From positions 1,116,001 to 1,180,000 of the forward strand of contig JBMNGC010000001.1 in assembly GCA_050949645.1 (NCBI GenBank): a stretch of 64,000 bases of DNA. Direction: 5' to 3'. A program made the position numbers and the translations under genes. Every line of letters starts with the position of its first letter. Within the stretch, counting starts at the first letter, position 1. A model generated the notes under the pieces. The model worked only from the letters and a program-made list of their open reading frames with translations. It did not search any database and was not told the origin of the DNA. This document shows positions 1 to 8,481 of this stretch, piece after piece. The stretch comes from RUG369 sp050949645. GTDB taxonomy: Bacteria; Planctomycetota; Planctomycetia; Pirellulales; Thermoguttaceae.

Positions 1-599
1 AAGGCTGCCAGGGTACGCATCCGAAGAACATCGTTCTTCTCACCTGCGACGCATTCGGAGTTCTCCCGCCGGTCAGCAAGCTCACTCCTGCTCAGGCTAT
101 GTACTACTTCATCAGCGGCTATACCGCCAAGGTCGCCGGTACTGAAGTCGGAATCAAAGAGCCGCAGGCAACCTTCTCCGCTTGCTTTGGCGAAGCGTTC
201 CTTGTTTGGCATCCGACGAAGTACGCCGAACTTCTCAAGGCAAATATGGAAAAGTACGGCTCCAACGTTTGGCTCGTCAATACGGGCTGGAGCGGCGGCG
301 CTTACGGCGTCGGCGAGCGTATGTCCATCAAGCTCACGCGCGCTGTTGTCGACGCCATCCACAATGGCGCTCTCAACGACGTTGAATACCAGGCGGACGA
401 CATTTTCGGCCTGAACGTTCCGAAAACCTGCCCGAACGTTCCCTCTGAAGTCCTCGTTCCTGAGAACAGCTGGAGCGACAAGGACGCATATCGCAAGACC
501 GCGGAAGACCTTGCCATGCGTTTCCACGAGAACTTCAAAAAGTTCGAAGATCAGTCTACTGACGAAATTCGTAACGCTGGTCCTAAGTACAAGGGTTGA
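1..599 (+). CDS. pckA: ATP-dependent phosphoenolpyruvate carboxykinase, 3' part (5' end outside window)
   Basis: Decarboxylates and phosphorylates oxaloacetate to PEP using ATP (or the reverse) in the cytoplasm. The reading frame is open from base 3 and ends in TGA at 597-599, so about 198 C-terminal residues are visible. Family-specific blocks are seen: KNIVLLTCDAFGVLPPVSKL, SGYTAKVAGTE, EPQATFSACFGEAF, and WLVNTGWSGG near the adenine-binding part. These separate it from the GTP-dependent family. The length to the stop matches the usual C-terminal half. An intrinsic terminator follows at 638-687. With the malic enzyme 1.8 kb downstream it marks the C3/C4 node of central metabolism. Confidence 0.96.
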   Translation, partial: GCQGTHPKNIVLLTCDAFGVLPPVSKLTPAQAMYYFISGYTAKVAGTEVGIKEPQATFSACFGEAFLVWHPTKYAELLKANMEKYGSNVWLVNTGWSGGAYGVGERMSIKLTRAVVDAIHNGALNDVEYQADDIFGLNVPKTCPNVPSEVLVPENSWSDKDAYRKTAEDLAMRFHENFKKFEDQSTDEIRNAGPKYKG

Positions 600-637
600 T
601 CCTTGCTAAATTTGTTCTAAGGAACAAGCCCCAACGA

Positions 638-687
638 AAGGGTCGTACGAGAAAGAAAATTTCCTATCGGACGACCCTTTTTTCTTT
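638..687 (+). terminator. intrinsic terminator after pckA
   Basis: The 9-bp arms AAGGGTCGT (638-646) and ACGACCCTT (671-679) are perfectly complementary and are followed by a T-rich tail. The loop is long (24 nt). It lies 38 bases after the pckA stop. Confidence 0.8.
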
Positions 688-735
688 CTTGTTTTCGTAC
701 CGTCTTTAATACTCCGACGTTTTTTTCATTTTTAT

Positions 736-763
736 TTGTCGGCGCGCGTACAGAATGTATAAT
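736..763 (+). promoter_or_regulatory. putative sigma-70 type promoter of uxaC
   Basis: The -10 hexamer TATAAT is at 758-763 and a TTGTCG -35-like box is at 736-741, with a 16-bp spacer. The implied start near 770 gives a leader of about 78 nt, which contains a small CGAGC/GCTCG hairpin (786-804). The -10 is a perfect match; the -35 is 4 of 6. Confidence 0.5.
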
Positions 764-847
764 CAGAGAAACGATCGTCCGAATTCGAGCATGTAATTCG
801 CTCGTTCGTTTTTTCGTTTATCCCTATCTCACTTCTATCCAATTGCT

Positions 848-2281
848 ATGACTAAAGTTATAACGGAAAACTTCCTGCTTCAGTCCGAAAGCGCCAAAAG
901 GCTCTATTTCGACCACGCAAAAGATCAGCCGATCTTTGACTATCATTGTCACCTCTCGCCCAGCGAGATTGCAGAAGATCGTCGTTTTGAAAACATGGCG
1001 CAGATTTGGCTGGGGGGCGATCACTATAAGTGGCGCGCGCTCCGCGCCGCGGGCGTCGACGAAAAATACATAACCGGTCCCGCTTCTGACTGGGAAAAAT
1101 TCGAAAAATGGGCGAGCATTTGTCCGTTAACGATCCGTAATCCCCTCTTCCACTGGACGATGCTAGAATTAAATCGTCCTTTTGGAATCAACGATCGTTT
1201 TCTCAACGAAACGACCGCAAAGTCAATTTGGGACGAATGTAACGCAATGCTTGCAACTCCCGAATTTTCTGCAAGAGGAATTATGCGTCAGATGAACGTC
1301 AAGCTTGTCTGCACGACCGACGATCCTATCGACTCGCTTGAGTATCACCAGAAATTGGCGGAAGACTATAAATCCGGTCGCTTTTCCATTCGCGTCCTCC
1401 CAACCTTCCGACCCGACAAGCTTTTCCCACGAATCTGCTCAACTCCTGAGGGCGTTGGCGCTTATCTCAAATACCTGGCCAAACTTTCCGAAGCGTCGAA
1501 CGTCGACGTCTCCTCCTTTGCTTCGCTCCGTACGGCGTTTGCTAAGCGTCATAGCTTCTTCCACGAAGTTGGCGCGCGACTTTCAGATTGCGGATTTGAA
1601 CTTTTCCAATGGACGCCGCCCTGCTCTGACGATTCCCTAGAACGATCTTTTGCGAAGATTCTTAAAGGCGAAGCGATCTCAGAACAGGAAACCGTTGCGC
1701 TCTCCTCCGTCTTGCTTTCTGATCTCGGTCGCCTTAATGCCGAGAAGAATTGGACTTCGCAGCTTCATATTGGAGCGATGCGCAACAATTCGACGCGTAT
1801 TTATCGTCAGATCGGTCCGGACGCAGGTTGCGATTCGATGATAGACGGCGCCTACGGCATAGCGTTGTCGCGTTATCTCGACAGTCTTGACAAGGATGAG
1901 AAACTTCCGCGAACGATCGTTTACAACCTTAATCCCGACAAGAATAATCTCCTCGCATCCCTTGTTGCCAACTTCAACGACGGAACGATTCCAGGAAAGA
2001 TGCAGTATGGCGCGGCCTGGTGGTTCCTCGACCAGAAAAATGGTATAGAGGAACATCTCGAAGCGCTGTCCAATATGGGGCTCTTAAGTCTCTTTGTCGG
2101 CATGCTCACCGATAGCCGCTCATTCCTCTCCTTCACGCGACACGAATACTTCAGACGCATTTTGTGCAACATTCTCGGTTCCGAAATGGAATCTGGGCTG
2201 CTTCCAAACGATTTCGATTGGATCGGAAAAGTTGTTGAAAACATTTGCTTCGGAAACGCCGTTCGCTACTTCCAGATTTAA
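848..2281 (+). CDS. uxaC: glucuronate isomerase
   Basis: Interconverts D-glucuronate/D-fructuronate and D-galacturonate/D-tagaturonate, the first cytoplasmic step of hexuronate breakdown. The 477-aa product has the usual family length. Visible marks are the N-terminal metal-site motif DYHCHLSP (H33, H35), GGDHYKWRALR, and CTTDDP near residue 160. No Shine-Dalgarno precedes the ATG. It stands alone, without uxaA, uxaB or kdgK in the window. Together with the GH51/GH106/CE7 cluster at 18.7-27.7 kb it suggests growth on uronate-containing plant polymers (inference). Confidence 0.96.
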   Translation: MTKVITENFLLQSESAKRLYFDHAKDQPIFDYHCHLSPSEIAEDRRFENMAQIWLGGDHYKWRALRAAGVDEKYITGPASDWEKFEKWASICPLTIRNPLFHWTMLELNRPFGINDRFLNETTAKSIWDECNAMLATPEFSARGIMRQMNVKLVCTTDDPIDSLEYHQKLAEDYKSGRFSIRVLPTFRPDKLFPRICSTPEGVGAYLKYLAKLSEASNVDVSSFASLRTAFAKRHSFFHEVGARLSDCGFELFQWTPPCSDDSLERSFAKILKGEAISEQETVALSSVLLSDLGRLNAEKNWTSQLHIGAMRNNSTRIYRQIGPDAGCDSMIDGAYGIALSRYLDSLDKDEKLPRTIVYNLNPDKNNLLASLVANFNDGTIPGKMQYGAAWWFLDQKNGIEEHLEALSNMGLLSLFVGMLTDSRSFLSFTRHEYFRRILCNILGSEMESGLLPNDFDWIGKVVENICFGNAVRYFQI

Positions 2282-2316
2282 AGTTAAAAGATTTTAAAAA
2301 CATATCGAACCCCCTT

Positions 2317-2347
2317 AATATATTCCATGTTTAACATAGAATATATT
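2317..2347. repeat. 31-bp near-perfect palindrome between uxaC and malic enzyme gene
   Basis: The outer arms are AATATATTC (2317-2325) and GAATATATT (2339-2347). The inner arms are ATGTT and AACAT around a central T at 2332. Only one pair (C2326 with A2338) fails to match. There is no T-tract after it, so it looks more like an operator than a terminator. It lies 36 bases after the uxaC stop and 90 bases before the malic enzyme start. Confidence 0.7.
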
Positions 2348-2436
2348 TAGGTACAGTTGGCGTGGTTTGATAGAAACAGACCTATTAGTTTTGCTGATAA
2401 TCATAGACGGGTCAATTCGTAAAGTAAGGATAAACC

Positions 2437-3618
2437 ATGAATAATAGTGACGCATCATTAAAAAAGCACGGTGAATGGCGCGGTAAGATCGAAGTTGTTT
2501 CTCGCGTTCCCGTTGGCTCGCGCGAAGAGCTTTCGCTCGCTTATACGCCTGGCGTTGCGCGTCCGTGTAAAGAGATTCAGGCTCATCCGGAGCTTTCCTT
2601 TGAACTTACTCGACGTTGGAACACCGTCCCGGTTATTACCGACGGCACTGCAGTTCTTGGACTTGGCGACGTCGGCCCGGAAGCCGGAATGCCCGTCATG
2701 GAGGGTAAGTGCGCGCTCTTTAAGGCCTTTGGAGACGTCGACGCGTTTCCGCTCTGCATTCGCTCCAAGGACGCCGACGTCATCGTTGAAACGATCAAAC
2801 TCCTCCAAGGCAGCTTTGGCGGCGTCAACCTTGAGGACATTTCCGCCCCGCGTTGCTTTGAGATTGAACAGCGGCTCAAGAAAGAACTCGAAATACCCGT
2901 CTTTCATGACGATCAGCATGGCACTGCTATAGTTACTATTGCGGCGCTCATTAATGCTGCAAAGCTTCTCGACAAGAAGATTAAAGATTCACGCATTGTC
3001 ATTAACGGCGCTGGCGCCGCAGGCATTGCGATTGCCAGATTCCTTCTGGAAATTGGCGCAACCGACGTTTCTATCTGCGACTCCAAAGGGCTTATCTGCG
3101 ACGGAGATCCTCGTTTGGACGAACCTCGCAACATCCTTAAGAAAGAGCTTGCCAAGTCAACTAACCTTAGGCGCGCCCAAGGCGTCCTCGCCGACGCAAT
3201 GGTCGACGCCGATATTTTCATCGGCGTTTCGACTGCCGACTGTGTTACAAAGGACATGATTAGGTCGATGAAAAAGGACCCGATTATGTTCACTTGCGCC
3301 AATCCGGTCCCAGAGATTCCGCGCGAAGACGCCTTTGACGCCGGCGCGGCGATCGTCGGCACAGGATCCTCCCAGTATCCTAACCAAATCAATAATGTTC
3401 TCGTCTTCCCCGGTCTCTTCAGAGGCGCTTTAGACGTCCGAGCAACAGATATCAATTTCGAGATGAGGCTCGCCGCCGCCCAGGCTATCGCTAACGTGCT
3501 TGGAGACGAGCTTTCTAAAGAAAAGATTCTGCCTTTCGCATGGGAGCAGAAGTCGCACGACGCCGTTGCCAAAGCGGTCGCGGAAGCGGCGCGCAAAACT
3601 GGAGTCGCGCAGAAGTGA
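2437..3618 (+). CDS. NAD(P)-dependent malic enzyme (short bacterial type)
   Basis: Oxidatively decarboxylates malate to pyruvate with reduction of NAD(P)+ in the cytoplasm. At 393 aa it is the short malic-enzyme form without a phosphotransacetylase domain. Seen in order: the N-terminal domain with SLAYTPGVARPC, GDVGPEAGMPVMEGKC, LEDISAPRCFEIE and FHDDQHGTAIV (metal and malate ligands), then the Rossmann motif INGAGAAGIAI, and the C-terminal block FPGLFRGALDV. The start is supported by AAGGA about 8 nt upstream. A strong bidirectional terminator follows. Coenzyme preference cannot be read from the sequence with certainty. Confidence 0.93.
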   Translation: MNNSDASLKKHGEWRGKIEVVSRVPVGSREELSLAYTPGVARPCKEIQAHPELSFELTRRWNTVPVITDGTAVLGLGDVGPEAGMPVMEGKCALFKAFGDVDAFPLCIRSKDADVIVETIKLLQGSFGGVNLEDISAPRCFEIEQRLKKELEIPVFHDDQHGTAIVTIAALINAAKLLDKKIKDSRIVINGAGAAGIAIARFLLEIGATDVSICDSKGLICDGDPRLDEPRNILKKELAKSTNLRRAQGVLADAMVDADIFIGVSTADCVTKDMIRSMKKDPIMFTCANPVPEIPREDAFDAGAAIVGTGSSQYPNQINNVLVFPGLFRGALDVRATDINFEMRLAAAQAIANVLGDELSKEKILPFAWEQKSHDAVAKAVAEAARKTGVAQK

Positions 3619-3655
3619 TTTGCTCGCCGAGCGTCTAAAGAACAACAGATAAATA

Positions 3656-3696
3656 AAGAGAGGGACTCGCGAAACGCGAGTCCCTCTCTTTTCTTT
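3656..3696. terminator. strong bidirectional terminator between convergent genes
   Basis: A 16-bp perfect stem (3656-3671 and 3675-3690) has an AAA loop, with T-rich sequence to the right and A-rich sequence to the left. It can end the malic enzyme transcript and, on the minus strand, the gene at 3715-4611. Confidence 0.92.
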
Positions 3697-3714
3697 TTGA
3701 ATGCGTCCCTCTTC

Positions 3715-4611
3715 TCAATTACCCTCGGTTCCAGGATACGACGCGAAAAATTCAATCGTCACAGGATCGTCAGTATCAACGTCCAAGTGCTCTTTGCTAG
3801 TTTTATAAGCTTCCAGTCTGACGCCAAAGGGCTGGAGTAACGCCGTCCTTATAGACGTATCTTCTCCGGAAACCTGATCAAAATCGAATCCCGGCGTCCC
3901 GGCAAAGGGTGGACAAAAAGCAATATTCAAAAATGCAGTCTTTGAATCGGGCTCAAATTCGATCGTCGCTTCGCCAGAAATAGTCTCACAACCTTCGAGT
4001 CGCCTTCGCTTCAGACACAGTACGGTCTCGCCGCTGTCAGAAGTCGAGGATTCCAAGGATTCGGGAGACGATTCGACTGTCGGCGTGTATATCGCCGAAC
4101 AATCGTTGTCATTGCCTGAATCTTTCGAGGCAATTGTTCTATTCGCTAGCGCTTCTCGCAAGTTGCGAAATTTCTCCTCCCCTTCCCGACTGACGGAAAA
4201 CGCTACGAGTTCGTCGCAGAGAATTAAAATTAAAAAAGCAAAAAAACCCGTCCACGCCATATTGTAGACGCAGAGGGAAAGAGCAAGTATGGCGCCGGCA
4301 ACCCGGAAAGGCGTAGAGACTTCACGACTGGAGTTGGCGCGTCTTTGTGCGTCAACCCAATATGGATAAGAGTTCCAAACGTCAGACGCCTCGCGAAGAA
4401 GATGAAAAACGCCAGAAAGAAAGAGTAAAACAGTAAAAAAAGCAGCGTGTCCCGTCTTGACGCGAAATATCGCGTACACCGCCAACACCACTGCGACCAG
4501 GAGCCACGACGTCAAACGGGTTAGGTATGCAATAAAGGACAAAAGTACAGCGCCATGTCGTTCCTTTTGAGCAGTCGTCGTTAAATGCCGTGTGTTGCAG
4601 TCCGTTTGCAT
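3715..4611 (-). CDS. hypothetical membrane protein with cytoplasmic acidic tail
   Basis: I do not recognise a family. The predicted product has about four hydrophobic segments in its N-terminal half, in two pairs (SWLLVAVVLAVYAIF with AFFTVLLFLSGVF, then AGAILALSLCVYNM with GFFAFLILILCDEL). A hydrophilic, Ser/Glu/Asp-rich C-terminal region of about 150 residues follows. The frame could start at 4647, but the ATG at 4611 gives a more natural N terminus; neither has a clear ribosome site. It lies downstream of rseP but is separated from it by the terminator at 4663-4697, so it is probably transcribed alone. Confidence 0.6.
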   Translation of the reverse strand: MQTDCNTRHLTTTAQKERHGAVLLSFIAYLTRLTSWLLVAVVLAVYAIFRVKTGHAAFFTVLLFLSGVFHLLREASDVWNSYPYWVDAQRRANSSREVSTPFRVAGAILALSLCVYNMAWTGFFAFLILILCDELVAFSVSREGEEKFRNLREALANRTIASKDSGNDNDCSAIYTPTVESSPESLESSTSDSGETVLCLKRRRLEGCETISGEATIEFEPDSKTAFLNIAFCPPFAGTPGFDFDQVSGEDTSIRTALLQPFGVRLEAYKTSKEHLDVDTDDPVTIEFFASYPGTEGN

Positions 4612-4662
4612 TTTGAGCCTTCCCGCCTGACAGGCAAATATAACCAATTATAGGAGCAAGAC

Positions 4663-4697
4663 AAAACAAGTCCGCGTATCGTACGCGGACTTGTTGC
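4663..4697 (-). terminator. intrinsic terminator of the dxr-rseP operon
   Basis: A perfect 14-bp stem (4665-4678 and 4682-4695) has a 3-base loop and reads into TTGTTTTG on the minus strand, just after the rseP stop. Confidence 0.88.
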
Positions 4698-4710
4698 CAT
4701 AGCGTCCCGG

Positions 4711-7059
4711 TCAGAAGAAATAGCGGGCAATGTCTAGGAAAATAACCCAGAACATCAACGCTAGTATTAAAGCTAGCCCAATGTAGCTAAGACCGATTTG
4801 GATTTGTTCGTTGGGCTTACGTCGGGTAATCGCCTCGTAAAGGAGGAACACCATATGGCCTCCGTCGAGCACCGGAATCGGTAAAAAGTTGACGACGGCA
4901 AGGTTGGCGCTAATGAGGCATAGGAAGAGTAAAAATACTCCGTCGCTTCTACCAGCCGCTTGATAGGCGGTTCCGACAATCAGTCCAGGACCTCCCAAAG
5001 CCTTTGCGGAAACGTTTTTACCAACGTTTTTAAGAAAGATAAAAACCTGCGACGCAGCCTCAACCGTCTTGGACACGCCAAAAGAGAGCGCATCGCCAAG
5101 GTTATCGGCTCGCTGATAAACAGCGTCGACGCCGAAGAGGAGCCCTCGACTTTGAACAAAGACTTCGCCGCTCCTTTTGACCTTCGTTTCAATCGTCGTT
5201 TTTTCACCGTCCAGACACTCAACCGTAACAGTAACAGGCGTACCGTCAGGTAGATAAGGAAGGACGTCGGTAAACCATGAAACGGTCAACGGATTATCGT
5301 TCGGCGCAAAATCATGATCCCGGCTCGCGTTATAGTGGGCGTTGACAAGCTCATCCTTTGCAAATTTGCCGACGCTGTGACCGGTCAGAGACTTGAAGAT
5401 TTTGTGCAGGATCTTCGGCGCATCGTTACCTGGGTTGGGGACCTTTGCGTCAAAGCTAAGAATCGCGCCGCCCAAAGGGCTCTTTTCTACGATTGCCGTT
5501 CCGTCTATCCCAGAAACAATAGGCGTGACATTGTAGGCGATTCCCAAGGAATCGCACGCTAAAACGCCTTTGCGAACGCTCAAACCTGCGTATGGAGCGA
5601 TCTGAGGAAGCGACACAGGCAAATCAATGAGCTGTCCGTCTCGCTGAATGGTCAGCAGGACCGTTCGGCTTGAAGCGGAACTCGATCGTTTTTCACGCTG
5701 TTCGGTCTCGGTCCCGTCGGAGGGAGCCTCATCGACAACGGCGACTGCTTGCGTTTCCATAGAAGTCTTGCTGAAGATCACGTACGGGAGCCAAAGAGGA
5801 TCGACTACCGGCTCATTATCTACCTCAAGAATGCGGTCGCCATGCTTGACAATGTTGCCCTCGTCGTCGACTTCACGTGCGATTAATCCTGCTTTTTCAG
5901 CAACGGAACCGGGCTGAATTTGAACAATTTCCCCCATTGTCAGACGAACGCCGATATCTGGCGCGCGCTGAGGGTCGACATTAACGGTAATCGGCTCCAT
6001 GGAGTCATCGACAACTCGAACACCGCCCCGTGTTCTAATCGTGGGGGCAAAAACAAACTCGATGGGTCTATCGATAAATAGATTTCTCAAACGAAGAAAA
6101 TCTGCTGGAGACGCCACCGCGCTGCCGTTCATGGCGATAAGTCGCTCGCCCCCTTTCAACTCGCCAAACTTTGCGATGATCTCGTCGTTCTTTTTCTCGT
6201 CTAACGAGAGCTCATAGGGCGTCCCATTGTCAATCTCGGCAAGGTCAAGCGATGGAGAGGGTCCAACGCCCACCATCGGCGTAAGAGAGCCCTTATCCAT
6301 TTCTGGCGTAATATTAAAGACTCTGGTCTCATTTTCACCAGGTCTTTTAATTTTGAACGCGATTTCTTTGCGGTCCATCCCAGCGATCAGAATGGATGAA
6401 AAAATCGGCTTCTCGTTATCGTTAATCGCGACGATCTCATCTGCGGGCTGAAGGCCGGCGCTCCATGCGGGGCTTCCTGGCGCAACGTAACCGATTTTCG
6501 CCGAAGTTTCGGGCGTTCCTATGATCGCGGCGCCGGCCGCGCATATGATGGCGAAGAGAATATTCATAACCACGCCGGCGGAGATGATCGCCATACGTTG
6601 CGCAACGTTTTTTGAAAGATAACTGTCTGGAGCATAAAGCTGCTTTTCAAGTTGCTTGACTTGCGCTTTGCGCTCTTCCTTTTCCTCGTCTGAAAGCGTG
6701 TCATCCATCTCTTGGCTTTGAGTCTTAGCGCTTTCGATTTCGGCTTGAATTCCGCCGGGATTATCCTCCTGGCCAAACATCTTGACGTAGCCGCCAAGGG
6801 GAAGCCATCCGAGTCCATACTCTGTATCGCCTCGTTTAAAGCTAAAAAACTTAAACCCGTAGGCGTCAAACCAGATATAGAACTTATCGCAACGAACGCC
6901 GCACATACGAGCGACGATGAAATGCCCGAATTCATGCACGATAACGAGCATGTTGACGCCAAGCACGACTAATATGACGCGCCAGGCGACCGATAGGAAA
7001 TTTGCCCAAGCAGAAGCGTCTTCCGCAACGCCGAGTAATGCCGCTATCGAGAAATCCAT
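4711..7059 (-). CDS. rseP: RseP/RasP-type site-2 protease (intramembrane zinc metalloprotease) with several PDZ regions
   Basis: An intramembrane protease that cuts anti-sigma factors or other single-pass proteins within the inner membrane. Seen: HEFGH at residues 42-46 (zinc ligands and catalytic Glu) in the first membrane segment, a second membrane segment near residues 155-180, and LDGGH near residue 731 (third zinc ligand), followed by two C-terminal membrane segments. At 782 aa it is far longer than the roughly 450 aa of E. coli RseP. The extra length lies between the two active-site halves and contains at least two PDZ-like stretches (about 195-275 and 375-435), probably a third. AGGAGA precedes the ATG. 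The start overlaps the dxr stop by 16 bp, so the genes are translationally coupled. Confidence 0.92.
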   Translation of the reverse strand: MDFSIAALLGVAEDASAWANFLSVAWRVILVVLGVNMLVIVHEFGHFIVARMCGVRCDKFYIWFDAYGFKFFSFKRGDTEYGLGWLPLGGYVKMFGQEDNPGGIQAEIESAKTQSQEMDDTLSDEEKEERKAQVKQLEKQLYAPDSYLSKNVAQRMAIISAGVVMNILFAIICAAGAAIIGTPETSAKIGYVAPGSPAWSAGLQPADEIVAINDNEKPIFSSILIAGMDRKEIAFKIKRPGENETRVFNITPEMDKGSLTPMVGVGPSPSLDLAEIDNGTPYELSLDEKKNDEIIAKFGELKGGERLIAMNGSAVASPADFLRLRNLFIDRPIEFVFAPTIRTRGGVRVVDDSMEPITVNVDPQRAPDIGVRLTMGEIVQIQPGSVAEKAGLIAREVDDEGNIVKHGDRILEVDNEPVVDPLWLPYVIFSKTSMETQAVAVVDEAPSDGTETEQREKRSSSASSRTVLLTIQRDGQLIDLPVSLPQIAPYAGLSVRKGVLACDSLGIAYNVTPIVSGIDGTAIVEKSPLGGAILSFDAKVPNPGNDAPKILHKIFKSLTGHSVGKFAKDELVNAHYNASRDHDFAPNDNPLTVSWFTDVLPYLPDGTPVTVTVECLDGEKTTIETKVKRSGEVFVQSRGLLFGVDAVYQRADNLGDALSFGVSKTVEAASQVFIFLKNVGKNVSAKALGGPGLIVGTAYQAAGRSDGVFLLFLCLISANLAVVNFLPIPVLDGGHMVFLLYEAITRRKPNEQIQIGLSYIGLALILALMFWVIFLDIARYFF

Positions 7060-8267
7060 TTTTCAGTCTCCTTTCGCGCCCATGAATCAAGTTCCAATAT
7101 CTTATTTAAATCAGGCGAAGCGTCAAAATTATGCGATTCGAGCGTCTTACGACACAAGGAAGGGATTTTATCAAAGGACAGACGCCCGTTCATGAACGCG
7201 GCGACCGCAACCTCGTTTGCCGCGTTAAATACTACCCCGGACGTACCGCCCATTTTTGCAACCTCAAAGCCAAGTTTGAGCGCGGGAAAACGTTCAAAAT
7301 CAGGCGGCTCAAAATCCAACGTCAACGTCTTGGTCCAGTCGAATTTCTGCGTAGGTCCTGGAAATCGCTCCGTCTCATATAGAGCAAATTGAATCGGAAG
7401 ACGCATATCGGGAGGGCTAAGCTGTGCAATAACGGCGCCATCGACAAACTCTACCATCGAGTGGACGATCGACTGCGGATGAATAACTACGCGAATCTTA
7501 TCGGCGTCGAGTCCAAAGAGCCATTTCGCTTCGATGATTTCAAGCGCTTTGTTCATCATGGTTGCAGAATCAATCGTGACCTTCGCGCCCATATCCCATG
7601 TCGGATGGCGCAAAGCGTCCTCGACGGTAACGCTCTTTAGACGCTCAGGATTCCAGGTACGAAACGGTCCCCCGCTAGCGGTGAGGACAAGGCGCGACAC
7701 GTCGTCAGAAGCAATGTGTGGGATTTGAGGAGTCGCGCAGCGTGTAAGCAAGCATTGATAGATGGCGCTATGCTCGCTATCGACGGGTAAAAGTCTTCCA
7801 CCGCTCTTCTTAAGAAGATCCAGCAGAAGGGAACCGCCGGCGACAAGAGCTTCTTTATTCGCCAGAGCTAGTGTTTTGCCCGCTGCTGCGGCGCTCAAAG
7901 CGCAACGCAATCCAGCAACGCCGACGATCGAAAGCAGAACGACGCTGATCTCCGGACGGCGCACAACTGCGTCCAGGGCGTCTGGACCAAACAAAACTTC
8001 AACGTCGTCTGGCATTCTGCTCAACGCGGTTCTGTCGGCGTCGACGTCGTTAATCACGACAAAGTCCGGCTTAAAGCGGATCGCAAGCTCAACGACCTTT
8101 TCGACGGAACGATTCACTGCCAACACGCTAGCGCGAAGCCTTCCCTGGGACTTGTCTATCACGTCTAACGCGCTCGTTCCGATGCTGCCCGTTGCCCCGA
8201 TGACCGCTATGTTGCAAGACGAAGAAACTAATGGCGCAAGATCGTTGGAACTATTTTGAAGCGTCAT
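7044..8267 (-). CDS. dxr: 1-deoxy-D-xylulose 5-phosphate reductoisomerase
   Basis: Second step of the MEP isoprenoid pathway: NADPH-dependent conversion of DXP to MEP in the cytoplasm. Family marks are GATGSIGTSALDVI (NADPH fold), LANKEALVAGG, VDSEHSAIYQ (metal ligands), ASGGPFRTW, and HPTWDMGAKVTIDSATMMNK. From the ATG at 8267 it is 407 aa, the usual length. The open frame continues 32 codons upstream to 8363 but that segment has no family character. Its 3' end overlaps rseP; a dxr-rseP order is common in bacteria. Confidence 0.96.
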   Translation of the reverse strand: MTLQNSSNDLAPLVSSSCNIAVIGATGSIGTSALDVIDKSQGRLRASVLAVNRSVEKVVELAIRFKPDFVVINDVDADRTALSRMPDDVEVLFGPDALDAVVRRPEISVVLLSIVGVAGLRCALSAAAAGKTLALANKEALVAGGSLLLDLLKKSGGRLLPVDSEHSAIYQCLLTRCATPQIPHIASDDVSRLVLTASGGPFRTWNPERLKSVTVEDALRHPTWDMGAKVTIDSATMMNKALEIIEAKWLFGLDADKIRVVIHPQSIVHSMVEFVDGAVIAQLSPPDMRLPIQFALYETERFPGPTQKFDWTKTLTLDFEPPDFERFPALKLGFEVAKMGGTSGVVFNAANEVAVAAFMNGRLSFDKIPSLCRKTLESHNFDASPDLNKILELDSWARKETEKWISR

Positions 8268-8481
8268 TTCTAACTTGATATCAAACAAACCCAATCGCAG
8301 CCGTTGTACGTCCTTGGCAAGAACGATCAGACTTTCGTAAAGACCGCAAAAAATCCCCCGCATTATACGACGTCAACGCTTCTTTAGAAGATGCCATTAA
8401 GTGGCAAAGACGTAAAAAACGGGAAAACATGTCAAACTCACGCAACGGTCGAAAGCGTCGGACAGCACACGCGATCCCTCG

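Noticed and set aside
2913..3755. 280-codon open frame antisense to the malic enzyme gene
   Set aside because: It crosses the strong terminator and is fully explained as a shadow of the malic enzyme.
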